A stretch of 64,000 bases of DNA from Lysinibacillus sp. FSL K6-0232 (lineage in GTDB: Bacteria; Bacillota; Bacilli; Bacillales_A; Planococcaceae), in NCBI RefSeq assembly GCF_038008325.1, contig NZ_JBBOYW010000001.1:920001-984000 (forward strand), in the 5' to 3' direction. Below the pieces are notes generated by a model, which saw only the letters and a list, made by a program, of their open reading frames with translations, had not been told where the DNA came from and ran no database searches. The position numbers and the translations under genes were made by a program. How positions within the stretch are numbered: the first letter of the stretch is position 1; every line of letters starts with the position of its first letter. Positions 18,254 through 28,600 of this stretch are shown one piece after another.

Positions 18254-20098
18254 ATGACAAACTTACGTCAAGATCTTCGCAATATCGCAATAATCGCCCA
18301 CGTTGACCATGGTAAAACTACCTTAGTCGACCAACTATTAAAACAATCAGGTACATTCCGTTCAAACGAACATGTGGAAGAACGTGCAATGGACTCTAAT
18401 GATATTGAACGCGAACGTGGTATTACAATTTTAGCCAAAAATACTGCAGTAAACTATAACGGAACTCGTATCAACATCCTTGATACGCCTGGACACGCCG
18501 ACTTTGGTGGTGAGGTAGAACGTATTTTAAAAATGGTAGATGGCGTTTTACTAGTTGTCGATGCGTATGAGGGTTGTATGCCGCAAACACGCTTTGTATT
18601 GAAAAAAGCGTTGGAGCAAAAGCTAACACCAATTGTAGTTGTAAACAAAGTCGATAAAGACTCAGCTCGTCCATTAGAAGTTGTGGATGAAGTATTGGAA
18701 TTATTTATTGAATTAGGAGCAGATGACGATCAATTAGACTTCCCTGTTGTTTATGCTTCTGGTGTAAATGGTACAGCTTCTCTTGATGCTGATCCAACAA
18801 AGCAAGAAGAAAATATGCAATGTTTATTTGAAAAAATTATTGAAGCAATTCCTGCGCCAGTGGATAACTCAGCAGAGCCACTACAATTCCAAGTGGCATT
18901 ACTAGATTATAATGACTATGTGGGTCGTATTGGGATTGGCCGCGTCTTCCGTGGTACAATTGAGGTAGGACAACAAGTAGCATTAATGAAACTAGATGGT
19001 ACAGTGAAACAATTCCGTGTGACAAAGCTCTTCGGTTTCTTTGGCTTAAAGCGTGAAGAAATCCAATCAGCAAAAGCTGGAGATTTAATTGCTGTATCAG
19101 GTATGGAAGACATCAATGTTGGTGAAACAGTATGTCCTGTTGACCATCAAGATGCTTTAACACCATTACGCATTGATGAACCAACATTACAAATGACATT
19201 TTTAGTAAACAATTCGCCATTTGCAGGCCGTGAAGGAAAATGGGTAACAGCTCGTAAAGTAGAGGAGCGTTTACGTTCACAGCTACAAACAGATGTGTCA
19301 TTACGCGTTGAAGATACAGATTCACCAGATGCATGGGTTGTTTCTGGTCGTGGAGAACTGCATTTATCGATTCTTATTGAAAATATGCGTCGTGAAGGCT
19401 TTGAATTGCAAGTATCCAAACCACAAGTAATTATTCGTGAAATTGATGGTGTGAAATGTGAGCCATTTGAGCGTGTACAAATTGATGTGCCAGAAGAAAA
19501 TGTTGGTTCTATTATTGAATCGATTGGTGCTCGAAAAGGTGAAATGCTTGATATGGTGAACAATGGCAATGGCCAAGTTCGTCTTATTTTCTTAGTGCCT
19601 GCTCGTGGTTTAATTGGTTATACAACTGAGTTTATGTCAATGACAAAAGGGTTTGGGATTATTAATCATACATTTGATTGCTACCAACCATATATTCCAG
19701 GACGTATCGGTGGACGTCACCAAGGTGTGCTTGTATCAATGGAAACAGGTAAATCAACAACTTATGGTATGATGCAGGTAGAAGACCGTGGTACACTATT
19801 TGTAGAGCCAGGTACAGAAATTTATGAAGGCATGATTGTTGGTGAAAACACACGTGACAATGATATCACTGTTAATATTACAAAAATGAAGCAAAAAACG
19901 AATGTTCGTTCCGCGACAAAAGATGCAACAAACGTTATTAAAAAACCACGTTTATTAACGCTTGAAGAAGCATTAGAGTTTTTAAACGATGATGAGTATT
20001 TAGAAATTACACCAGAGTCTATTCGTCTTCGTAAACAAATTCTTGATAAAAATGAACGTGAAAGAATAGCGAAAAAATTAAAAAACGCTGAACAATAA
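18254..20098 (+). CDS. typA: Translational GTPase TypA/BipA
   Basis: Ribosome-associated GTPase of the EF-G family needed for 50S assembly and growth under stress, 614 residues. G1 AHVDHGKTT near residue 16, switch [13 protein letters not shown] near 76, G4 [10 protein letters not shown] near 130, followed by EF-Tu-like domain II, EF-G-like domains III and V, and the TypA-specific C-terminal domain ([16 protein letters not shown] at the end). Start ATG with GGAGTGG upstream. It is followed closely by ylaH, probably in one transcript. Confidence 0.97.
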   Translation: MTNLRQDLRNIAIIAHVDHGKTTLVDQLLKQSGTFRSNEHVEERAMDSNDIERERGITILAKNTAVNYNGTRINILDTPGHADFGGEVERILKMVDGVLLVVDAYEGCMPQTRFVLKKALEQKLTPIVVVNKVDKDSARPLEVVDEVLELFIELGADDDQLDFPVVYASGVNGTASLDADPTKQEENMQCLFEKIIEAIPAPVDNSAEPLQFQVALLDYNDYVGRIGIGRVFRGTIEVGQQVALMKLDGTVKQFRVTKLFGFFGLKREEIQSAKAGDLIAVSGMEDINVGETVCPVDHQDALTPLRIDEPTLQMTFLVNNSPFAGREGKWVTARKVEERLRSQLQTDVSLRVEDTDSPDAWVVSGRGELHLSILIENMRREGFELQVSKPQVIIREIDGVKCEPFERVQIDVPEENVGSIIESIGARKGEMLDMVNNGNGQVRLIFLVPARGLIGYTTEFMSMTKGFGIINHTFDCYQPYIPGRIGGRHQGVLVSMETGKSTTYGMMQVEDRGTLFVEPGTEIYEGMIVGENTRDNDITVNITKMKQKTNVRSATKDATNVIKKPRLLTLEEALEFLNDDEYLEITPESIRLRKQILDKNERERIAKKLKNAEQ

Positions 20099-20128
20099 TC
20101 TTTTGCTTCCATGAAAGGAAGAGGAATC

Positions 20129-20527
20129 TTGGGTCTGAAGTCCGCTTTACTGGGTGAACTAAATGTTATTCAAGTGGCTGCACAAGTAAATATACAGGAA
20201 ACAGAGGAAGCCTATAAAAAAATGGCTGGAGTTACACGCTTTTTATATCAAAATATGCCTAGCTATGAAATCGCTGGCTATATTTTATTTTTCCTTGTGT
20301 TTATACTGTCAGCAATTGTCTACAAACTAGGCTTTGCAAAGAAACTAAAATGGTCACAAAATATGATTATTTATATTTTCCTATTTTTAGGCTGTATTAT
20401 GTTGACATTCTTTGCATTATATCTTCCAATGGTTGAAGGGCTTATTGTAGCGGCCTTAATTTTAATTGTTTATAAAACACGATTATGGCGTGAAAAAAAA
20501 GAAGAACAACAAGCTACAAATCAATAG
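20129..20527 (+). CDS. ylaH: YlaH-like membrane protein
   Basis: Integral membrane protein of unknown function, about 132 residues, with three hydrophobic helices. The conserved core recalled from YlaH is clear: AIVYKLGFAKKL and LPMVEGLIVAALILIVYKTRLW. A TTG at 20129 is preferred because AAAGGAAGAGGA lies directly upstream; the ATG at 20111 would overlap that ribosome binding site. The N-terminal 45 residues (including ETEEAYKKMAGVTRFLYQN) extend beyond the B. subtilis protein. It follows typA by about 30 bases. Confidence 0.82.
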   Translation: MGLKSALLGELNVIQVAAQVNIQETEEAYKKMAGVTRFLYQNMPSYEIAGYILFFLVFILSAIVYKLGFAKKLKWSQNMIIYIFLFLGCIMLTFFALYLPMVEGLIVAALILIVYKTRLWREKKEEQQATNQ

Positions 20528-20537
20528 ATTATTACAT

Positions 20538-20574
20538 GCAGTCTTAGCATTATTATGCTAAGGCTGCTTTTTTG
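20538..20574 (+). terminator. Terminator of typA-ylaH
   Basis: CAGTCTTAGCAT pairs with ATGCTAAGGCTG (4-base loop, one G-U pair), then T6. Confidence 0.85.
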
Positions 20575-20659
20575 TAGAAATGGATAGGAACCGAAATCTT
20601 CTTATGTGAATAGATTAATGCTGATAGGCTAATTTTGATCACATCAAGGAGGAAAGGGA

Positions 20660-21652
20660 ATGCGTTGGCTTACAAAAGGTTTATGGTTCAGTGTCATTGC
20701 TTTGTTACTCCTTTCTTTGACAGCATGTAATAAAGCAGAGCTAGAAAAAGTCAAAGTAGGAGAAGTAACCCGTTCGATTTTCTATGCACCACAATATGTA
20801 GCACTTGAGAAAGGATTCTTTGAGGAGGAGGGTCTTGCTGTTGAACTACAAACCATTGCAGGTGGCGATAAAACAATGACGGCTTTATTGTCAGATGGCA
20901 TTGATATTGCTTTAGTGGGATCAGAAACCTCCATTTATGTCACATTGCAAGGAGCGAATGACCCCATTCAAAATTTTGCGCAATTAACACAAACGGACGG
21001 TACATTTTTAGTAGCAAGAGAGAAGACGGATAGTTTTACATGGGATCAGTTGAAGGGTTCTACATTTTTAGGGCAACGTAAAGGTGGCATGCCTCAAATG
21101 GCTGGAGAGTTTGTGTTGAAAAAGCATGGTATAGATCCTGTGAACGATTTAACGCTTATTCAAAATATTGATTTTGCTAATATTGCCACAGCTTTTGCTT
21201 CAGGTACTGGCGACTATGTTCAATTATTTGAGCCAACTGCAAGTGTCTTTGAGAAAGAGGGCAAGGGCTATATTGTTGCATCATTTGGTACAGAATCTGG
21301 CACAATACCTTACACATCCTTTATGGCAAAAAGCAGCTACCTAAAGAATGATGCTCAAACTGTGCAGGCTTTTACGAACGCATTAAAACGTGCACAAGAT
21401 TTTGTGCAAAATGAAAGTGCAGCAGAGGTGGCAAAAATTATCCAGCCATATTTTGAAAATGTGGATATAGCGGTTATTAAAACAGTTGTAGAGCGTTATA
21501 AGGCACAAGGCTCGTATGCGACAGATCCTATTCTTGATAAAGGAGAGTGGGATCACTTGCAAACAATTATGGAGGAAGCAGGTGAACTTCCTCAACGTGT
21601 GGAGTATGAACAGCTAGTTAATACAACCTTTGCAAAAAAGGCTGTTGAATAA
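20660..21652 (+). CDS. ABC importer substrate-binding lipoprotein (NMT1/NitT-TauT type)
   Basis: Extracellular lipoprotein, 330 residues, signal peptide with lipobox LTAC (LLLLSLTACNKAE). The SBP fold follows with motifs of the NMT1/SsuA-like group: FYAPQYVALEKGFFEEEGLAV near residue 45 and GDKTMTALLSDGIDIALVG near 75. These proteins bind sulfonates, nitrate, or pyrimidine thiamine precursors; the ligand here is not evident, and no thiamine riboswitch is visible upstream. First gene of a three-gene importer; the ATPase starts one base after its stop. Confidence 0.88.
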   Translation: MRWLTKGLWFSVIALLLLSLTACNKAELEKVKVGEVTRSIFYAPQYVALEKGFFEEEGLAVELQTIAGGDKTMTALLSDGIDIALVGSETSIYVTLQGANDPIQNFAQLTQTDGTFLVAREKTDSFTWDQLKGSTFLGQRKGGMPQMAGEFVLKKHGIDPVNDLTLIQNIDFANIATAFASGTGDYVQLFEPTASVFEKEGKGYIVASFGTESGTIPYTSFMAKSSYLKNDAQTVQAFTNALKRAQDFVQNESAAEVAKIIQPYFENVDIAVIKTVVERYKAQGSYATDPILDKGEWDHLQTIMEEAGELPQRVEYEQLVNTTFAKKAVE

Positions 21653-21653
21653 T

Positions 21654-22421
21654 ATGACATTTTTACAGCTAGAAAACATTCACCATAGTTATTTTTCAAG
21701 CACCCAGGCAAAGGAAGTATTATATGATATTAGTTTAAGCATTCGGGAAGGTGAATTTGTATCTTTTATCGGACCAAGTGGCTGTGGGAAAACAACATTA
21801 TTATCTATTATCGCGGGATTATTCCCTGCAACAGAGGGGAAAATTTATATAGATGGAGAGGAGCTGTCGACGCTTCATCAGCCTAGCATTGGCTATATGC
21901 TACAGCAAGACTATTTATTTCCTTGGAAAACTATCGAGGAGAATGTCACAATTGGCTTAAAATTGATGGAGCGCAAGACGAAAACACATAAAGTAACAGC
22001 CAATGCACTTTTGCAGGAAATAGGCTTGCCACACATAGGCAAAAATTATCCACGCGAATTATCAGGCGGCATGAGGCAGCGTGTGGCACTTGCTCGCACA
22101 TTAGCTGTGAATCCGAAAATTTTATTGTTAGATGAGCCATTTTCGGCTTTAGACTATCAATCAAAATTAAAGCTTGAGGATTTAGTTGTAGAAACATTAA
22201 AAACGTATAAAAAAACAGCTATTCTTGTAACGCATGATATTGGTGAGGCGATTGCAATGAGTGAGCGTGTATTTCTTTTTTCCGCAAATCCAGGCACATT
22301 GCATAAAGTGTTTGAAATTCCACAGGTGCTCCGTGAGCTTTCACCCTTTGATGTAAGACAGCATCCAGCCTATACGGACGTATTCCAAACAATTTGGAAG
22401 GAGCTGGAGAGCCTTGGATAA
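21654..22421 (+). CDS. ABC importer ATP-binding protein (NitT/TauT type)
   Basis: Cytoplasmic ATPase, 255 residues. Walker [10 protein letters not shown] near residue 41, Q-loop [17 protein letters not shown] near 83, signature [16 protein letters not shown] near 135, Walker [13 protein letters not shown] near 157 and switch His in VTHDIGEA near 190. The ATG at 21654 is chosen; an in-frame ATG 24 bases earlier would overlap the lipoprotein gene. Overlaps the permease gene by 8 bases. Confidence 0.92.
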   Translation: MTFLQLENIHHSYFSSTQAKEVLYDISLSIREGEFVSFIGPSGCGKTTLLSIIAGLFPATEGKIYIDGEELSTLHQPSIGYMLQQDYLFPWKTIEENVTIGLKLMERKTKTHKVTANALLQEIGLPHIGKNYPRELSGGMRQRVALARTLAVNPKILLLDEPFSALDYQSKLKLEDLVVETLKTYKKTAILVTHDIGEAIAMSERVFLFSANPGTLHKVFEIPQVLRELSPFDVRQHPAYTDVFQTIWKELESLG

Positions 22422-23208
22422 TACATTATTTAAACAATATCAGCAAATGCTAAAAAAAGAAAAGCGTTTTGTGCGGCTATATCAGCTTATTATTTTGCTT
22501 ATATTTTTTGGAGGATGGGAGCTTCTCTCTAGGTTTGAGTGGATTGATCGTTTAATTTTTAGTTCACCAACACAGGTTTGGCAGACATTTGTTGAAAAAG
22601 TCAGTGATGGGACGTTAACATTACATGTTGGTGTGACGCTAATGGAAACAGTTATAGGCTTTATCGCCGGGACTTTACTAGGTACGTTTATCGCTATTGT
22701 GCTATGGTGGTTTCCGTTGCTATCAAAGGTCTTTGACCCTTATTTAGTGATTTTAAATGCAATGCCTAAAGTGGCACTTGGACCTATTTTAATTGTTGCA
22801 TTAGGTCCAGGGTATTTTTCGATTATTGCCATGGGTGCATTGATTTCCATTATTATTACAACGATCGTAGTATATACAGCCTTTAAAGGGGTTGACCCCA
22901 ATTATAGTAAGGTGCTACAAACCTTTGGTGCAACGAGATGGCAAATATTTAAAGAGGTCATTTTGCCAGCATCATTTCCTACGATTATTTCGACTTTAAA
23001 AGTAAATGTAGGTTTATCATGGGTAGGGGTTATTGTTGGGGAATTTTTAGTTGCCTCCAAAGGGCTCGGGTATTTAATTATTTATGGCTTCCAAGTATTT
23101 AATTTTAACCTTGTGCTGATGTCCCTACTAATCATCGCATTTTTTGCAACAATTATGTATCAGGTTGTAGAATTACTTGAAAGGGCTATTATTAAAAATA
23201 GCAGCTAA
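22414..23208 (+). CDS. ABC importer permease (NitT/TauT type)
   Basis: 264-residue membrane subunit with about six helices and the EAA loop typical of importers ([21 protein letters not shown] near residue 170). The TTG start overlaps the ATPase gene by 8 bases. It completes a binding protein - ATPase - permease operon in the chromosomal place where B. subtilis carries ylaJ-ylaM. Confidence 0.9.
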   Translation: MDNTLFKQYQQMLKKEKRFVRLYQLIILLIFFGGWELLSRFEWIDRLIFSSPTQVWQTFVEKVSDGTLTLHVGVTLMETVIGFIAGTLLGTFIAIVLWWFPLLSKVFDPYLVILNAMPKVALGPILIVALGPGYFSIIAMGALISIIITTIVVYTAFKGVDPNYSKVLQTFGATRWQIFKEVILPASFPTIISTLKVNVGLSWVGVIVGEFLVASKGLGYLIIYGFQVFNFNLVLMSLLIIAFFATIMYQVVELLERAIIKNSS

Positions 23209-23212
23209 TATA

Positions 23213-23249
23213 AAAAAGAGGTGACTTAACATAAAGCACCTCTTTTTCG
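23213..23249. terminator. Bidirectional terminator between the ABC importer and ylaI
   Basis: AAAAAGAGGTG pairs perfectly with CACCTCTTTTT; it separates convergent genes. Confidence 0.85.
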
Positions 23250-23253
23250 TCTA

Positions 23254-23457
23254 TTAAAATTCTTTATCCATTTGTGGAGATGTGCGATAAAAGCGGAAAT
23301 TACCTGTTTCGATTCGCGCAATTGTATTTTCTTTAATACGGGTATGGCAGCTATCACACATATAGGTATGAATTGGGCGATTGCGCAACTTTTTAGCTAA
23401 AGGTAAATCATCATCTAAATGATTAATCACATCGCAAATAACGCATTTGACGCGCAT
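23254..23457 (-). CDS. ylaI: YlaI family small zinc-ribbon protein
   Basis: 67 residues with two CxxC pairs: CVIC at residues 5-8 and CDSC at 34-37, expected to bind one zinc. The body (DDLPLAKKLRNRPIHTYMC, RIETGNFRFYR) matches YlaI as I recall it. Start ATG with GGAGGAAAT upstream on the minus strand. Lies 11 bases after the preceding minus-strand gene, so both form an operon. Inverted relative to ylaN compared with B. subtilis. Confidence 0.85.
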   Translation of the reverse strand: MRVKCVICDVINHLDDDLPLAKKLRNRPIHTYMCDSCHTRIKENTIARIETGNFRFYRTSPQMDKEF

Positions 23458-23468
23458 GGCATTTCCTC

Positions 23469-23969
23469 CTATTCCGCACGAATGGCTAAGACATTTTTAA
23501 TAGGATTATCTACATTGGAGCCGTCTTTCAGTAATACATGGATTGGGCCATCTTCCAGTAGAGGTTTGCCGTCTTGGCTATATTTTAAAATTAATGTATA
23601 CGCTTCTTCAATTGTAAATGGATACTCTTGTCCATCTTTACATTCAAAGACGATTTTTGTTGCTTCAGGTTGAAGCTCGGCATTATTTAAAAAATGGCTT
23701 AATTCGATGCCGAATGTACCTGTTTCCATTCCTTTACGGTCAAATTTGCGCTCTGATTTTAATGTAGGTGGGAATGTTGCCCCCTCCATAATTTCGCGTG
23801 ACCAGTGTGCCCCTACCTCGCGCATATATTTGGTATCTGCATCTTCCTCAATATTTTGTGACACAAAGTATGTGTTTAAATCTAATTTACGATCATCAAA
23901 AATCCACACAGTCGGGTCTAATGTTAGTTGGTATAAAACTGCACCTTTGATAGGAATTATTGTTTCCAT
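23469..23969 (-). CDS. Conserved-looking cytoplasmic protein of unknown function
   Basis: 166 residues, ATG with GGAGGATTT upstream, cotranscribed with ylaI. No signal peptide or membrane segment. The N-terminus (IPIKGAVLYQLTLDPTVWIFDDRKLDL) and the C-terminus (YSQDGKPLLEDGPIHVLLKDGS) look like beta-rich segments. I cannot place it in a family with confidence. The genomic neighbourhood (ylaI, ylaN) does not define a function. Confidence 0.75.
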   Translation of the reverse strand: METIIPIKGAVLYQLTLDPTVWIFDDRKLDLNTYFVSQNIEEDADTKYMREVGAHWSREIMEGATFPPTLKSERKFDRKGMETGTFGIELSHFLNNAELQPEATKIVFECKDGQEYPFTIEEAYTLILKYSQDGKPLLEDGPIHVLLKDGSNVDNPIKNVLAIRAE

Positions 23970-24152
23970 TGATAGAAATCCTCCTCAAAACTTGTATATC
24001 CATGACTTAGTATAACGCTAATACCTAGGGATAATAAAGAAATATAATTTGAATTCTCTATTTTCCAATGAAGACACTTGCATTTTTAACAACTAAAAGA
24101 TAAACTTTATTAAGATAGAATCGAAGAAATATCAGATAATGGGGGCGTCCTC

Positions 24153-24434
24153 ATGGATACGAAATCACAAACTTCTTTTCAAGAGAAGGCTTTGGAGCTT
24201 TTAGTTGCTGATGCAGATAAAATTGCTCGCCTTATTCGAGTACAAATGGATCATTTAACAATGCCACAATGCCCTCTATATGAGGAAGTATTAGATACAC
24301 AAATGTTTGGTCTATCACGTGAAATTGACTTTGCTGTAAAGCTTGGCTTAATTGAGCGTGAAAAAGGTAAAGAAATTCTCGATTCGCTCGAGAAGGAGCT
24401 TTCTGTACTACACGATGCGTATACAGACAAATAA
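24153..24434 (+). CDS. ylaN: YlaN family protein (UPF0358)
   Basis: 93 residues, all-helical, cytoplasmic. Matches the conserved pattern of YlaN ([39 protein letters not shown]). In B. subtilis YlaN is needed for growth under low iron and has been reported to bind iron and interact with Fur. ATG with GGGGGCG upstream; followed by a terminator and then ftsW, as in B. subtilis. Confidence 0.93.
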   Translation: MDTKSQTSFQEKALELLVADADKIARLIRVQMDHLTMPQCPLYEEVLDTQMFGLSREIDFAVKLGLIEREKGKEILDSLEKELSVLHDAYTDK

Positions 24435-24438
24435 AATG

Positions 24439-24477
24439 AAAAACTCAAACGCTTTTTTTGCGCTTTGAGTTTTTTTA
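24439..24477 (+). terminator. Terminator of ylaN
   Basis: AAAAACTCAAACGC pairs with GCGCTTTGAGTTTTT (one unpaired base), followed by T7. It separates ylaN from ftsW by only about 60 bases. Confidence 0.85.
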
Positions 24478-24495
24478 CTAGAACGAGGTTTTCGA

Positions 24496-25677
24496 ATGAA
24501 ACAATATTTAAAACGTTATGCACAAAATTTTGATTACCCATTATTTTTTACGGTCCTATTGTTAAGTATATTTGGCTTAATTATGATTTATAGTTCAAGT
24601 ATGATGATAGCTATTGTGCGTGAAGAACAAGCGCCAGATTACTTTTATCAAAAGCAAGTAACAAATTTAATCGTGGCATTTTTGGGCTTTCTTGCAGCAG
24701 CCTTTTTCCCATATAAGCATTATGCGAATAAAAATATTATGCTATTGCTAACGGTTGTGCTAGTAGTGTTATTTACATGGGTAAAAGTAAATGGTAATGG
24801 AGCGGATGAAGTAGGGTCTCAAAGCTGGATCACTGTTCCGTTTTTTGGGAATTTTCAGCCCTCTGAGTATGCAAAGCTATTTATCATTTTATATTTTGCT
24901 GCTGCTTTTTATCGGAAAGCGCAAAAATATACATTTGAAAAGCTTCAGCCAACCGAAATTTTCTACCCAATTTTTCTTTGGATTTTAGTGGTTGCTGGCG
25001 TAGCTTTTGAAACGGATTTAGGTGCAGTTATTATTTTATGTGGGATTGCTGTATCTGTTGTCGCTTCAAGCGGTATTCCTTTTAAAACATTTTGGAAGTT
25101 TTTTGGCGTATTAGGTGCATTTGGCACGGCAATTCTTGGTATACTATGGTTATTTAAAGGAGAATTGCTGACAGGCAATCGGAAAGGGCGGATTTTATCC
25201 TATTTGAATCCGTTTGAGTATGAGGATACTAGCGGTCATCAGGTTGTTAATAGTTATTATGCGATTGGTGGAGGCGGCCTAGAAGGTAGAGGTCTTGGCC
25301 AATCTATTCAAAAGTTAGGATATTTACCCGAACCTCAGACAGATTTTATTATGGCCATTATTATGGAAGAATTGGGCATATGGGGTGTATTAATTGTCTT
25401 GCTTGGTTTAGGTTTTATTGTATATAAGGGCTTTTCGATTGCATTGCGAACGAAAGACCCATTAGCACGCATGATTGCGGCTGGTATTGCGAGCTGGATT
25501 GGCTGGCAAACGTTTATTAATCTTGGGGGTGTAACTGGGTTAATCCCGTTAACCGGTGTAACGTTACCTTTTATTAGCTATGGCGGTACATCTATAATTA
25601 TTCTATCTTTAGCAATGGGCATATTAATCAATGTTTCTATGTTTGAAAAGGTAGAAAGAAAAAAAGCACAGTCATAA
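24496..25677 (+). CDS. ftsW: Septal peptidoglycan glycosyltransferase FtsW
   Basis: SEDS-family membrane protein that polymerises septal peptidoglycan together with PBP2B (encoded at the right end of this window). 393 residues with about ten helices. Family motifs: YSSSMMIA near residue 32, QPSEYAKL near 115, and the C-terminal LPEPQTDFI...EELG and PLTGVTLPFISYGGTS. ATG preceded by GAACGAGG. Followed by pyc after 12 bases, so probably cotranscribed, as in B. subtilis. Confidence 0.95.
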   Translation: MKQYLKRYAQNFDYPLFFTVLLLSIFGLIMIYSSSMMIAIVREEQAPDYFYQKQVTNLIVAFLGFLAAAFFPYKHYANKNIMLLLTVVLVVLFTWVKVNGNGADEVGSQSWITVPFFGNFQPSEYAKLFIILYFAAAFYRKAQKYTFEKLQPTEIFYPIFLWILVVAGVAFETDLGAVIILCGIAVSVVASSGIPFKTFWKFFGVLGAFGTAILGILWLFKGELLTGNRKGRILSYLNPFEYEDTSGHQVVNSYYAIGGGGLEGRGLGQSIQKLGYLPEPQTDFIMAIIMEELGIWGVLIVLLGLGFIVYKGFSIALRTKDPLARMIAAGIASWIGWQTFINLGGVTGLIPLTGVTLPFISYGGTSIIILSLAMGILINVSMFEKVERKKAQS

Positions 25678-25689
25678 AGGAGGATACCT

Positions 25690-28600
25690 ATGGAATCAAT
25701 TAACAAAATTCTCGTAGCCAATCGAGGCGAAATTGCAATTCGCATTTTCCGTGCCTGTACGGAGCTAGATATTCGAACAGTTGCGATCTATTCAAGGGAG
25801 GATAGTGGGGCTTTTCATCGCTTTAAAGCAGATGAAGCCTATTTAGTAGGAGCTGGCAAAAAACCAATCGATGCGTATTTAGATATTGAAGGGATTATTG
25901 CTATTGCCAAGGATGCAGATGTTGATGCGATTCATCCAGGGTATGGTTTTTTATCAGAAAATGTAGAGTTTGCACGTCGCTGTGAGGAAGAAGGCATTAT
26001 CTTTATTGGTCCAACATCTCAGCATTTAGATATGTTTGGCGATAAGGTCAAAGCGCGTGAACAAGCGATTGCGGCCAATATTCCAGTTATTCCTGGCACA
26101 GACGGCCCCGTTGCCCAGTTAGCAGAGGTAGAGGATTTTGCCAGCACTTATGGCTATCCAATTATGATTAAGGCAGCGCTTGGTGGCGGTGGTCGTGGGA
26201 TGCGTCTTGTGCATACACAAGAGGAACTTGCATCTGCCTATGAGCGTGCAAAGTCAGAAGCTAAAGCTGCATTTGGCTCTGATGAGGTCTATGTGGAAAA
26301 GGCGATTATCAAGCCAAAGCATATTGAAGTGCAAATTATTGGTGACCAGCATGGCAATCTTGTGCATTTGTATGAGCGTGATTGCTCGATCCAGCGTCGT
26401 CACCAAAAAGTAGTGGAAATTGCGCCATCGAACTCTATTTCTGAGGAATTAAGACAGCGCATTTGTGAAGCAGCCGTGCAATTAATGAAGAATGTCTCGT
26501 ACATAAATGCAGGGACGGTGGAATTTTTAGTCGCAGGCGATGATTTTTATTTCATTGAGGTGAATCCGCGTATTCAAGTAGAGCATACGATTACAGAGAT
26601 GATTACAGGCGTCGATATTGTTCATGCTCAAATTAAAGTAGCAGCGGGTTATGCCCTGCATGGTGAAGAAATTCATATGCCAAAGCAGGCAGATATCCCA
26701 ATGATTGGCTATGCGATTCAAGCTCGTGTCACAACAGAGGACCCCGCTAATGACTTTATGCCAGATACAGGAAAATTAATGGTATACCGTTCAAGTGGTG
26801 GTTTCGGAGTACGCTTAGATGCAGGAAATGGCTTCCAAGGTGCTGTAGTGACACCTTACTATGATTCCCTGCTTGTGAAAATTTCTACATCAGGTATGAC
26901 ATTTAAAGAAGCAGCTGCGAAAATGGATCGTAACTTAAAGGAATTCCGTATTCGTGGTGTGAAAACAAATATTCCATTTTTAAACAATGTAGTAACACAT
27001 GAACAATTTTTATCAGGCGCCTTTGATACAAGCTTTATTGATACAACACCAGAGCTATTTGAATTCCCCGTCAGAAAAGACCGTGGGACAAAGCTATTAA
27101 GCTATATTGGCAATGTTACACTAAACGGCTTCCCAGGAGTGGAGAAGAAGTCCAAGCCTATTTTTGTACAGCCAAGCGTGCCTAAATTTGACCCATTGAT
27201 TGTGCCACCAGCTGGTACAAAGCAAATCTTGGATGCACAAGGACCTGAAGGCTTAGTAAAATGGATTTTAGCACAGGATGATGTGCTTTTAACGGATACA
27301 ACCTTCCGTGATGCTCACCAATCATTACTAGCAACTCGTGTACGTTCACAGGATATGTTCCAGGTGGCTGATGCGACAGCACGTATGATGCACCAGCTAT
27401 TCTCGTTAGAAATGTGGGGTGGCGCAACATTTGATGTCGCATACCGCTTCTTAAAAGAAGACCCATGGGAGCGCCTAGCGAAGCTGCGTGAGCAAATTCC
27501 GAATGTATTATTCCAAATGCTTTTGCGCGGGGCGAATGCCGTTGGTTATACCAACTATCCTGATAACCTTATCCGTGAATTTATTGCAGAATCGGCTGCA
27601 TCAGGCATTGATGTATTCCGTATTTTCGATAGCTTAAACTGGATTAAGGGCATGGAAGTAGCGATTGATGCAGCACGTCAATCTGGCAAAATTGCTGAAG
27701 CAGCGATTTGCTACACAGGCGATATTTTGGATGATACACGCGCGAAATATTCTGTACAATACTACAAGGATATGGCGAAGGAGCTAGAGGCAGCAGGTGC
27801 ACATATTTTAGCGATTAAAGATATGGCTGGTTTATTAAAGCCAGAAGCAGCCTATCGTTTAATTTCAGAGCTAAAAGACACAACAAATCTGCCAATCCAT
27901 CTGCATACACATGATACAAGCGGTAATGGTATTTACTTATATGCCAAAGCAATTGAGGCAGGCGTAGATATTGTTGATACAGCATTAGGTGCAATGGCTG
28001 GTCTTACATCACAGCCAAGTGCAAACTCCTTATACTATGCGATGAAAGGCAGTCAGCGTGAGGTACGTGCGGATATTGACTCGCTTGAAAAGCTATCCTA
28101 CTACTGGGAGGATGTGCGTAAATACTACAAGGATTTTGAAAGTGGTATGATTAGTCCACATTCTGAAATTTATGTGCATGAAATGCCTGGCGGACAATAT
28201 AGTAACCTACAACAGCAAGCAAAAGCAGTAGGGCTTGGCGACCGTTGGGAAGAAGTAAAACATATGTATTCTCGCGTCAACCTTCTATTTGGCGATATTG
28301 TCAAAGTGACGCCATCATCGAAGGTAGTCGGGGATATGGCACTCTTTATGGTACAAAACGATTTGGATGAACATACTGTTTTAACAAGAGGGCAAACAAT
28401 TGACTTCCCAGACTCTGTGATTGAGTTCTTCCAAGGCTATCTTGGGCAGCCACATGGTGGATTCCCAGAGGAGCTGCAAAAGGTTGTTTTAAAGGACCGT
28501 GAAGCGATCACAGTACGTCCTGGAGAGCTATTAGAGCCAATTCAATTTGAACAGCTAGCAGCACATCTAGAGGATCAATTAAGCCGTCCTGTAACCAAGA

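Noticed and set aside
20575-20659. Thiamine riboswitch in front of the ABC importer
   Set aside because: The 85-base gap is too short and has no CUGAGA or ACCUGA-type core elements.
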